Positions 1-7,147 of a stretch of 64,000 nt of DNA are shown here, in pieces. Positions within the stretch are counted from its first letter, which is position 1; every line of letters begins with the position of its first letter. Source of the stretch: G958295935 sp965224235 (GTDB taxonomy: Bacteria; Chloroflexota; Dehalococcoidia; Lucifugimonadales; Lucifugimonadaceae); assembly GCA_965224235.1 (NCBI GenBank), contig CBDCYP010000001.1:682001-746000 (forward strand). The letters are read 5' to 3'. The notes under the pieces were generated by a model. It was not told the origin of the DNA. It did not search any database and worked only from the letters and a program-made list of their open reading frames with translations. The position numbers were made by a program, and so were the translations under genes.

Positions 1-753
1 TTCATCCAGGTACTTCTCGCGGCAGATCTGGAGTTCAGCGGACCGGCGCCGTCTGGTGACATGGAGCCTTTCCATCAGGTCCCGAGGGTCCAACCCCGTG
101 GCAGTGAGGACCTCGTCGCCCGGTCTGCGCCCCCTACCCGCGATGGCGAAACTCGCGAGGAGGCCTACCGACCAGCCACTTTGATTACTCATTCGCTGTA
201 ACTGTGCGAGGACGGGCAATCTCAGTTCCTTCAAACGCCGGTTAAGTTCCAGGAACAGATCGCGAGTCACCAACGCGTCGGAAAGCGCCCTGTGCGGGGT
301 CTTGTGGTCGGCGGCGATTTTCTGAGCGAGGCGCGCGAGCCCGTAAGAAGGCTCTGAAGGCAGGACTACCCGGGCAAGGTCGAGCGTGTCGAACGAGGGG
401 CCTGTCGGATAGACGCCATTGGAGCGCAAAAACCCGGTGTCGAATCCCACGTTGTGCCCAACGACGGGCCAGTCTTCCAGAAACTGCTTCAAGTCCGGCG
501 CTACCTGATTCCACTTTGGCGCCGAATCGACGTCACGTTGACTTATGCCTGTAAGCGACGTGACGAACTGGGAGAGCCGCCTCCCGGGGTTAACGAGGCT
601 GGAGTAGCGGTCAAGCTCCTGGTCGCCTCTGAATTTGACAGCCCCGACCTCAATGATCTTGTCCCTTTTGGGGTCGAGGCCGGTGGTCTCCAGATCGATC
701 GCAACGAAGGTTTCCGCATTCGAGCCGGGTTTTGCCTTGCTGTTCGAATTCAT
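1..753 (-). CDS. DinG-like helicase, N-terminal DnaQ-type exonuclease part (partial)
   Basis: A reading frame open to the window edge encodes 251 residues beginning at the ATG at 753. The first ~170 residues are a DEDDh 3'-5' exonuclease: motif I is D20-L-E22-T-T-G, motif II H100-N101...D105, motif III H154...D159, so the catalytic acids and histidine are all present. The residues that follow (a leucine-rich linker with a YLDE-like tail) resemble the linker joining exonuclease to the superfamily 2 helicase in Firmicutes/Chloroflexi DinG, not the end of a stand-alone epsilon subunit. The helicase part would lie outside the window. Expected role: DNA repair or R-loop processing in the cytoplasm. 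A stand-alone exonuclease remains possible. Confidence 0.75.
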   Translation of the reverse strand, partial: MNSNSKAKPGSNAETFVAIDLETTGLDPKRDKIIEVGAVKFRGDQELDRYSSLVNPGRRLSQFVTSLTGISQRDVDSAPKWNQVAPDLKQFLEDWPVVGHNVGFDTGFLRSNGVYPTGPSFDTLDLARVVLPSEPSYGLARLAQKIAADHKTPHRALSDALVTRDLFLELNRRLKELRLPVLAQLQRMSNQSGWSVGLLASFAIAGRGRRPGDEVLTATGLDPRDLMERLHVTRRRRSAELQICREKYLDE

Positions 754-878
754 GCAGGAGACTGTACTTGAGTCGCGGCCACAACCGAACCGTCAAAGAC
801 CTTTGCCGGCCGGCATTTGCCATCGCCGGGGCTGTCTGAATTCGCCGCGGACTGGCGTCGGCAAAAACAACCGAGTGG

Positions 879-1937
879 TCAGAACCCCGCCGTTTCGAGG
901 ATACTGCCCAGGTGAGCAGGGTCTGGATCGATCTCCCCGCGCTCAAACCGGTGGACCGCGTCGATCATCGAAACCGTCACGGGCGCCGACTCACCAACTT
1001 CCCTGGCCCTGACAACTACCTGACCGTTCATCTCGTCGATTTCGGTCGGTCTGCCCTTGTGCGCGTCCTGCGCCATGGAGGGGCGCCAGTCATCGCCACC
1101 CTGCCGGCCGGCAATCGAGTTGTCGATCTCCTCATAGATCCGCCCGTCCGCCGCGTTTGCCCATGTCCCGGCGTCGAATCCGCCGAATGGCGGAACGCGG
1201 TAGCCGAGCGACAAGCCTACTCGTGCTGACTCAGAGGCCAACCTGATCTGCACCTCGCGCCCGCGGGGATCGTTGGCAAGTACCGACGTACCCATTCCGG
1301 CTATGGCGGTGACGGGGTTGCCCATACAATTTTGGCACAATTTGGCCCATCGCTCGCCCCACAGGTTGTCTGTGACGCGCGCGCCGTCGATGACCTCAAG
1401 CAAGTCGACCAGTTCATGCACGCGTCTGGAGACGCGTCCGTCGTGCTCCCCCGCCCGAAACACGTCGTATCCGGAGTCCCGGCGGCGTTCTTTCCCACCT
1501 CTCGCCACGACACCGGGTTCCCACAAGGCCACCTGTATAGACGACATAACGAGTCCGACCGCCCTATCCGCTCCGACGATGGAAGCGAGCGTTGGGTCGT
1601 TCCAGCAGTTTTGGGCGGAAACCAGGTACCCGCCGCTGCCGATGAAACGTGCCGCTAGTGTGGCTGCCCACGAGGTGTCGAACGACTTGACGCATATGAA
1701 GCCGATGTCAAATTCTGGGCGGCGCGCCAACCGTTGGGCCTCGTGAAGATTGAGCATTTCCAGGGAAGCCGTGAACGGCTCGTGAGGACCGGAAATGCTG
1801 AGCCCGCGTTCGTTGACCGCCGCTACGTGATCGGCCCACGGGTCGAGGACAGTAACTTCGTGGCTTTCATGGGACAGCCACCCCGCCAGGTAACTGCCGA
1901 CGGCGCCGCCGCCGACCACCAGAATGCGTTTGGTCAT
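879..1937 (-). CDS. Ketopantoate-reductase-family NADP oxidoreductase
   Basis: The 352-residue product starts with a Rossmann nucleotide-binding loop (GGGAVG at residues 9-14), followed by the ApbA/PanE layout: an N-terminal NAD(P) domain and an alpha-helical C-terminal domain containing the W-x-x-K region (WGERWAKLC). PanE reduces 2-dehydropantoate to pantoate in CoA synthesis, but this protein is about 50 residues longer than typical PanE, and such paralogues are common in catabolic gene sets. The true substrate is therefore open. Its start overlaps the stop of the upstream MOSC gene by four bases, so the two are probably co-transcribed. Confidence 0.75.
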   Translation of the reverse strand: MTKRILVVGGGAVGSYLAGWLSHESHEVTVLDPWADHVAAVNERGLSISGPHEPFTASLEMLNLHEAQRLARRPEFDIGFICVKSFDTSWAATLAARFIGSGGYLVSAQNCWNDPTLASIVGADRAVGLVMSSIQVALWEPGVVARGGKERRRDSGYDVFRAGEHDGRVSRRVHELVDLLEVIDGARVTDNLWGERWAKLCQNCMGNPVTAIAGMGTSVLANDPRGREVQIRLASESARVGLSLGYRVPPFGGFDAGTWANAADGRIYEEIDNSIAGRQGGDDWRPSMAQDAHKGRPTEIDEMNGQVVVRAREVGESAPVTVSMIDAVHRFERGEIDPDPAHLGSILETAGF

Positions 1938-2428
1938 ACCTCGCTCATAGCCCCATCCTCAATCGACACGCCGTCACCCGGCCGCACCTTACCTATAGAA
2001 ATTACGGTCCCGACAACGCCGCGCCGACCGACGCACGCCTTCAGCACGCTTTTGTCGATGTAGTCGAGGTTGGCGCAAGGCCGATTTTGTCCCGTGACGC
2101 GTATCGCCACTCTATCACCGAATCTGAGTACGTCTCCGTCGGCAAGATCGGAGAGATCGCCGAGTCCCTCAATGAGGAGATTTTCGCCGAATGCGCCCGG
2201 TTCAATCGCCACGTTATGCGCGGCCGCCAGAAGATCGTAAAGTTCTTTGGACACGATACTCACCGGACGGACGTTTTGCTTGCCTGCGTTAGAGCCGTGC
2301 TTGCCTACCGGACCAGCGTGGTAATCACCGTCGACGCCGTGGTTTCCGACGTCGATAACGTCCCGGGTGTATTTCGGCATTCCCCGCCCTTGCCTTGCGC
2401 AGCAAGCAATCACGGTTCCCGTGGTCAC
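1934..2428 (-). CDS. MOSC domain protein
   Basis: A 164-residue MOSC domain protein. It opens with a TGTVIACC strand, has the conserved GxxGDYHAG turn near residue 33 and the family's invariant cysteine at C118 (GQNRPCANL). MOSC domains carry sulfur for molybdenum-cofactor enzymes or detoxify N-hydroxylated compounds. I place the start at the GTG at 2428 because an AAAGGGG ribosome site lies just upstream and homologues begin at this strand; an in-frame ATG at 2479 would add 17 unconserved residues. It overlaps the next gene by four bases, which suggests an operon. The promoter would lie in the duplicated 100-bp block immediately upstream. Confidence 0.8.
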   Translation of the reverse strand: MTTGTVIACCARQGRGMPKYTRDVIDVGNHGVDGDYHAGPVGKHGSNAGKQNVRPVSIVSKELYDLLAAAHNVAIEPGAFGENLLIEGLGDLSDLADGDVLRFGDRVAIRVTGQNRPCANLDYIDKSVLKACVGRRGVVGTVISIGKVRPGDGVSIEDGAMSEV

Positions 2429-2447
2429 GACGTTTCCCCTTTCAATA

Positions 2448-2647
2448 CCGGAACTGTCTGCCTTCCTAAATCGCGGCATGCACGGCGATTCCCCAACGTC
2501 ACAAACGCTATTCTAGCCACGCTTCGGGGGAACTCGGGATTTTGTCGCCGGAACTGTCTGCCTTCCTAAATCGCGGCATGGACGGCGATTCCCCAACGTC
2601 ACAAACGCTATTCTAGCCACGCTTCGGGGGATTGCGGGTTTTGTCGA
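2448..2647. repeat. Tandem duplication of a 100-bp intergenic block
   Basis: Two direct copies with a period of exactly 100 bases (2448-2547 and 2548-2647). About the first 84 bases are nearly identical (one substitution) and the remainder is more diverged. The block lies between the MOSC gene and the peroxiredoxin gene, so it duplicates the divergent promoter interval. Confidence 0.9.
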
Positions 2648-2732
2648 ATGAAACACACGCCTCCGCTTCTGGTGGCATAATGCGGGCCATCCTGAATGCA
2701 AGAGATCAGTCCGAACGAACAAGGAGTATCCA

Positions 2733-3206
2733 ATGGCTGTAGACATAGGCCAACAAGCCCCAGGGTTCACGCTGGTAAACGGAGCGGGCGACAAGGTCAG
2801 CCTGGCCGATTTTGCCGGCAAGAATGTAGTAGTCGCCTTTTTTCCCGCCGTGTTTTCGGGCGTTTGCGATAACGAGATGTGCACTTTCCGCGACTCGTTA
2901 TCCGAGCTCAACAATGCGGACGCCGACGTAATCGGCATATCCGTGGACCCGCGCTGGGCGATCAACGAATTCGTTTCCAAGTACGGCCTGACCTTTCCTG
3001 TCCTGAGCGACTACAGCCGTCAAACGATACGGGACTACGACGTCGTATTCGCAAACTTCGCCGGCATGGCTGGTTACGACGCGGCTATCCGATCTGTGTT
3101 TGTGATCGACAAGGGCGGCGCGGTGCGTTGGAATTGGGTCGCGGAGGCCCCACCCATCGAGCCGCCGTACGACGAGGTCAAATCTCAAGTGGCTGCGCTC
3201 GGCTAG
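2733..3206 (+). CDS. Peroxiredoxin (AhpC/TSA family)
   Basis: A complete 157-residue thioredoxin-fold peroxidase. The peroxidatic motif is FPAVFSGVC with C45 as the likely attacking cysteine; C50 sits five residues later. The usual family elements follow: GISVDPRWA, FPVLSDY and a late strand SVFVIDKGG. It should reduce hydrogen or organic peroxides in the cytoplasm using thioredoxin-like donors; the size and sequence are closest to AhpE/1-Cys-type or bacterioferritin-comigratory proteins, and the exact subclass is uncertain. An AAGGAG ribosome site sits 7 bases before the ATG. It stands alone and a strong hairpin follows the stop. Unlike the redox protein at 49.7-51.1 kb it uses ordinary cysteine. 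Confidence 0.88.
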   Translation: MAVDIGQQAPGFTLVNGAGDKVSLADFAGKNVVVAFFPAVFSGVCDNEMCTFRDSLSELNNADADVIGISVDPRWAINEFVSKYGLTFPVLSDYSRQTIRDYDVVFANFAGMAGYDAAIRSVFVIDKGGAVRWNWVAEAPPIEPPYDEVKSQVAALG

Positions 3207-3219
3207 TCCACTGAATATC

Positions 3220-3248
3220 CGGTCGGCCCTGAAATTCGGCCGACCGGA
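3220..3248 (+). terminator. Hairpin after the peroxiredoxin gene
   Basis: A perfect 10-bp inverted repeat (CCGGTCGGCC / GGCCGACCGG) with a 9-base loop begins 13 bases after the stop codon. There is no U-run, so it may stabilise the 3' end or act with Rho instead of being a classical intrinsic terminator. Confidence 0.5.
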
Positions 3249-3417
3249 ATTATCGAAATACAAGGCGCCCTTCCGGTGGCAGTGGCGCCTGGGTAGAAAC
3301 AACGCGCTGGCGTAAGGCCAGCGCGGTCCTTCACATTGGTGAGCACGGCGCCGCAGGTACGCGGTAAGACTCACAGTTACCCATACGCTTCATAACAGCA
3401 ATACCCGCCCGTAAGCC

Positions 3418-4759
3418 AAATTTTCTTCGGCTGGTGGGTAGTTGCCGCCGCTGCCGCCCAGAATATATACAGATCGGGCGTGTGGTTTTAGGGATTCCCG
3501 ATCTTCTACGCCGCGCTGCCTGGCGAGTATGGTTGGTCGGCCGCCGGCGGCGCCTTCGTGGTTTCCCTATCGCGGCTCGATGGCGGAATCTTCGGGCCGG
3601 CATTCGGATCGATGGTGGAACGATTCGGGCCATTCATCATGGGAATGTCTTGCGCCGCCATGGCCGGAGTCGGGTTTCTTGCGATGAGCCGGCGGACAGC
3701 TTCGACGTTGGCCCGGCGCCCGTAACTGCCTTCGCGGCGATCCTGATTCTCTACGCAGGCTTGATGTCGGTTGGCTACAGTTCCGGATCCACCTCCCGAA
3801 GTACGGCCTTGAACGCCTGGTTTGTGACGAAACGCGGCTGGGCCATTGCCCAGTACACCTCCTGCGCAGGCGCTTCGGGCGGGACGGTTGCGCTGTTCGG
3901 CTGGCTGGCAAACGACTTCGGATGGCGAACCCCGGGCGCTTGCCGCAGGAATTGGGGCGCTCGTCCTTTCGGCGCCGTTGTCGATGTTCCTCAAGAGACG
4001 ACCGGAGGACTACGGCTGCCTGCCCGACGGCGCCGATCCAGCGGCGAAAAGCGAGCCCAAACAGTCAACGCGCGGCGCCCCGCGCCTGCCCAGGACCGGG
4101 CATGATTCTTACATGACGGTTCGGCAGGTAATCCTCACCGCCACGTTCTGGTTGATGATCCTGGGCTTTACTGCGCGCAACATGGCGTCGACGTCGGTCG
4201 TCATACATCAGGTCAAGTACCTGACGGATGTGCGGGAGTTCTCCCTCATTGTGGCAAGCGGAATCCTGGGCGTCGTGGTCACGATCAGCATGGCGGGGCG
4301 GCTGACTTTTTGACTGGCCGGGGGATTTCGTCCCACAAAATTACGCCCTGGCTACCGGGTTCCTTCTGCAGGGGATTGGGGTCTGGATTCTGTCCATCGC
4401 CGACACGATCGGCATGGTTTGGCTCTTCACCAGTCGTGTATGGCGTGGGTTGTGGGGCCACCATCCCGGTATCGATGGCGATCATCGGCGACTACTTTGG
4501 CAGGAGGGGATGCGCTACTATCCACGGCCTGGCGCTGTTTTTCCTGGCGCCCATTACGTTCATCGGCCCCGTTTTCGCGGGTTGGATATTCGACACCACC
4601 GGTGGCTACACGGTTGCGTTCAACACGTTCATAGTCGTACTGATCGTGGACGCGGCGTTCATGGTGTTTGCTCGAAAGCCATCCATACCTCCCGTGAGAG
4701 GCCGCCGCTATGTCGGAGGGAGAACCGGCACGTATCGTTGCGCGAGACCCTGGTTTTGA
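3418..4759 (+). pseudogene. Decayed MFS transporter
   Basis: Pieces of one major-facilitator protein are read in order but in shifting frames. The first piece begins with IFFGWWVVAAAAAQN and continues after an in-frame TAG (3489-3491) to GFPIFYAALPGEYGW and FGPAFGSMVERFG. The next piece has ALNAWFVTKRGWAIAQ, then a frame change before GIGALVLSAPLSMFLKRRPEDYG, and another before GDYFGRRGCATIHGLA and FDTTGGYT. The order and spacing match the 12-helix carboxylate/oxalate-formate-antiporter branch of the family. At least three frame changes plus a nonsense codon mean no functional transporter is made. The call of a pseudogene is firm; the substrate cannot be inferred. Confidence 0.8.
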
Positions 4760-4897
4760 CGCGAACGTTTCTGCAACCAGATTGGGCCGGGTGATTCGCG
4801 GCGGCGCGATGCCTATCCCCGCTCATAACTTTCCGCTAAAAGTGCGAATGTTTTCCTTCTGGGGTCCGAGTGGCGGGCCTCGCTGCATGACGGACGT

Positions 4898-5045
4898 TAG
4901 GGAATCTCTGAACAAGTGGCCGATGCGCTTGGCAGAGCGGAGGTTCCCCCCTCCTGAATCCTCCCCCTGTGGGGGAGGAGGCCAGAACCCTTCGACAAGC
5001 TCAGGGCGAACGGATTGGAACACGGAGTTGTTCAGAGGTTCCTTA
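4898..5045. repeat. MITE copy 1 (148 bp, TA-flanked)
   Basis: Bounded by TA dinucleotides with matching terminal inverted repeats: left TAGGGAATCTCTGAACAAG, right end TTGTTCAGAGGTTCCTTA. Inside is a hairpin, CCTCCCCCTGTGGGGGAGG, and the block CTTCGACAAGCTCAGGGCG. It encodes no protein. The TA target and terminal repeats resemble non-autonomous elements moved by IS630/Tc1-mariner transposases. Confidence 0.85.
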
Positions 5046-5342
5046 GATTCTTCGACTTCGCTCACAATGACAGGCGTTTATCAGAACGACGGGCGATTAC
5101 TTTCGGCTCCTGCGACGCCCCTTCTGTACATCCACCTAGACCAATGCTCCCGTTCCCTTCGCCGTACGCCACTCATGTAATTGGACAGGCGGCGCGGGAG
5201 TGTTCGAGTCGGGTCAGCCGCCGTGAGGGCGGCGAACGGTTTTTTCCACTGAACTGCCGGTAAGGGATTAGGGTATGTGGGAGAGCCGTGGTGGCGACCC
5301 GCCGAATGGCCCGAAGTATCGAGCCATTCGGTACAGATCGGA
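5046..5342. other. Intergenic stretch after MITE 1
   Basis: No credible gene. It begins with TAGATTCTTCGACTTCGCTC, a sequence that looks like another dispersed repeat fragment, and contains one terminator-like hairpin on the plus strand at 5217-5245. The DUF4389 gene on the minus strand ends at 5343. Confidence 0.5.
5217..5245 (+). terminator. Terminator-like hairpin with T-run
   Basis: GCCGCC / GGCGGC stem with a 5-base loop, followed six bases later by six T residues. The nearest upstream plus-strand gene is only the decayed MFS transporter, so it may be a relic or of no function. Confidence 0.35.
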
Positions 5343-5918
5343 TCAGGACATGGTGAATGGCGGGTAGCGGTCGGTGATAAGTAGCGAGGTGTAAGCGCTT
5401 ACTCTCAAATACCATCGCTGCACGCCAACCATGAAGTCAAACAGCCCCCGCGGGTATTTCCTAGTGAAGATAATTGCCACAAAGGCGATTAATAACAAAA
5501 TAAACGAAACGCCCACAAGTACGTAGAGGATCAAGTAATGCGGGATTGCCAGCAACCACTTGATCAACGGCAAGAATCTGTTGAGCCCGCTGGCATCAGG
5601 ATACTCGAATTCCAGCGACACGCTTTGAGCCTCGTCGGTCGATGGATAGCGGTCGGTCATCATCATCAAATAAACGTTCACACGAGCCGTAAACCGTGCG
5701 CGTTCGAGATTGAAATCGAACCACCAGCGCGGGTACTTTCGCCGGAACAGGATCAGCAGTACTAAAGGAAGGGTGGTCGTTCCAGCCAGCACTGTGGAAA
5801 CCACTAATATGGGAATCGCGAGAATGAATCGAAACAGCGTGCTGATCCGGCTCAGTCCCTCTTCCGGATACTCCACTTTGTATGAAAGGGGATAAGACCC
5901 CAACTGCCCAGAAGTCAT
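5343..5918 (-). CDS. DUF4389 membrane protein
   Basis: A 191-residue inner-membrane protein built from two similar halves, each with a hydrophobic hairpin followed by a R-K-Y-P-x-x-x-F-D-F segment and a T-D-R-Y-P segment (RRKYPRWWFDF...TDRYPSTD and TRKYPRGLFDF...TDRYPPF). This two-fold pattern is the signature of DUF4389, whose function is unknown. Four membrane helices are predicted. The start at 5918 is chosen because AGGGAGG precedes the ATG; the longer upstream extension is not conserved-looking. It is flanked by MITE copies on both sides and has no operon partner. Confidence 0.8.
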   Translation of the reverse strand: MTSGQLGSYPLSYKVEYPEEGLSRISTLFRFILAIPILVVSTVLAGTTTLPLVLLILFRRKYPRWWFDFNLERARFTARVNVYLMMMTDRYPSTDEAQSVSLEFEYPDASGLNRFLPLIKWLLAIPHYLILYVLVGVSFILLLIAFVAIIFTRKYPRGLFDFMVGVQRWYLRVSAYTSLLITDRYPPFTMS

Positions 5919-6122
5919 ATTTGCCTCCCTGAATTTGCCCGCGCAGATGGCAAAGCACCTTGTTTGCCCTGTCGGGGTTTCAGACGCGGCGAAGTATAAC
6001 ACGCGCCGTTTCACCACGCATTCGCCACTTCCGGGCGACGGAACGGTTCGTCCCGAATACCGCGATTCAACGACCCGCGACATCGTCAGCGGAAGCCCGT
6101 TACATTGTTGACAACCGGATGT

Positions 6123-6270
6123 TAGGGAACCTCTGAACAAGCCGCTGATGCGCTTGGCAGAGCGGAGGTTCCCCCCTCCTGAATCCTCCCACCGTGGGGG
6201 AGGAGGCCAGAACCCTTCGACAAGCTCAGGGCGAACGGATTGGAACCCGGAGTTGTTCAGAGGTTTCTTA
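6123..6270. repeat. MITE copy 2 (148 bp, TA-flanked)
   Basis: The same length, terminal repeats and internal blocks as copy 1, with only scattered substitutions (for example CCACCGTGGGGG in the central hairpin). It is bounded by TA at 6123-6124 and 6269-6270. Confidence 0.85.
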
Positions 6271-6531
6271 GGTATCGACTGCGTGCCGAAAAGAGCGAAC
6301 TGCCGTATTTTCAGTCAGTGCAAGTTGACATTGAACAGGTCGGTCAGATCGGCGCGCGAGATGGCCGAGTAGACGCCAAGATCCGGCGCTGGAGGCCGAT
6401 GAGGGCCTCAATGGACCGCATACGGTATACGTATGACAGTCCTCATTTCACGTGATCGGCGGGGACGACCTGGCCACTCAGTCGAGCCGGATGTTGCCCG
6501 TGTCATCGAATAGTCCACTGCCGGAGAGGCT
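6271..6531. other. Intergenic stretch after MITE 2
   Basis: No complete gene. On the minus strand the bases near 6310-6390 read as a coding-like tail (SAISRADLTDLFNVNLH then stop), possibly the end of a lost gene. Nothing else is recognisable. Confidence 0.3.
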
Positions 6532-6738
6532 CTACGGAGTGTAGTCACGCCCTGGAAGCGGGATACCGATCGACCCACCAGCTAAAGCCACAAACAGCGC
6601 CAACAAGAGAATCATAAACAGTAGAAACGCTTGAAACTCACGATGCCTCCATATTTCATCCCGCAATATCCCATCGATGTGTGAGGCCAGACGTGCAGAC
6701 TTACACTTCAACTGTGAAACAATTCTCTTAAAGTACAT
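6532..6738 (-). CDS. Small single-helix membrane protein, hypothetical
   Basis: A 68-residue frame with a basic N-terminal half (MYFKRIVSQLKCKSARL) and one hydrophobic segment (FLLFMILLLALFVALAGG), ending in a short polar tail. It matches no family that I recognise. No clear ribosome site precedes the ATG at 6738, and an upstream in-frame GTG (6753) is equally possible. The organisation (soluble N-terminus, one C-terminal membrane anchor) is plausible for a real protein, but a chance frame cannot be excluded. Confidence 0.35.
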   Translation of the reverse strand: MYFKRIVSQLKCKSARLASHIDGILRDEIWRHREFQAFLLFMILLLALFVALAGGSIGIPLPGRDYTP

Positions 6739-6767
6739 TGCCGCTGGAACCACGAGGCCCGGAAATA

Positions 6768-6840
6768 ATGATCAGGTTGACTAATGTTTCGCCGAACAAC
6801 TCCTCCAGGCGCTTACCATTGGATGCCGTCGGCCGCGCGC
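6768..6840 (+). pseudogene. Remnant resembling the 5' end of the CehA-like gene
   Basis: From the ATG at 6768 the frame reads MIRLTNVSPNN, matching MTIFTKVSLKN at the start of the intact gene at 7148; most base differences fall at third codon positions. The leader just before (TTGCCGCTGGAACCAC versus TGTCGCTGGAATAACC) is also similar. The likeness fades after about 30 codons. Probably a truncated paralogue; chance similarity is the alternative. Confidence 0.35.
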
Positions 6841-7147
6841 CAGCCCTAACGGGAGCCGGGCATAGACGTCAACGAGACACTGCCCGGCTTGATTCAATGA
6901 TTCGGCTGGATTCCGTTTGACATCGGATTTATGGCCAACTGATCAAGTCCCACAATTCTTCGCAATGGAAGCTGGCGGGCCACGGAACTTGGCCTATGGG
7001 CTGACATCGCCACCCGAATGCGGCAGGTATGGATGCCCACCCATATCCCGTCGACTGCGAGGCCAGCCGTCCCAACCTCACATTTCATCCCGGTATCCAA
7101 TTTTTGTCACATAAAATGTCGCTGGAATAACCAAGTGGAGGCAAATC
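6841..7147. other. Intergenic region upstream of the CehA-like gene
   Basis: No gene seen. It holds the leader of the 7148 gene, ending with a GTGGAGGC ribosome site; no clear promoter or hairpin was identified. Confidence 0.4.
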
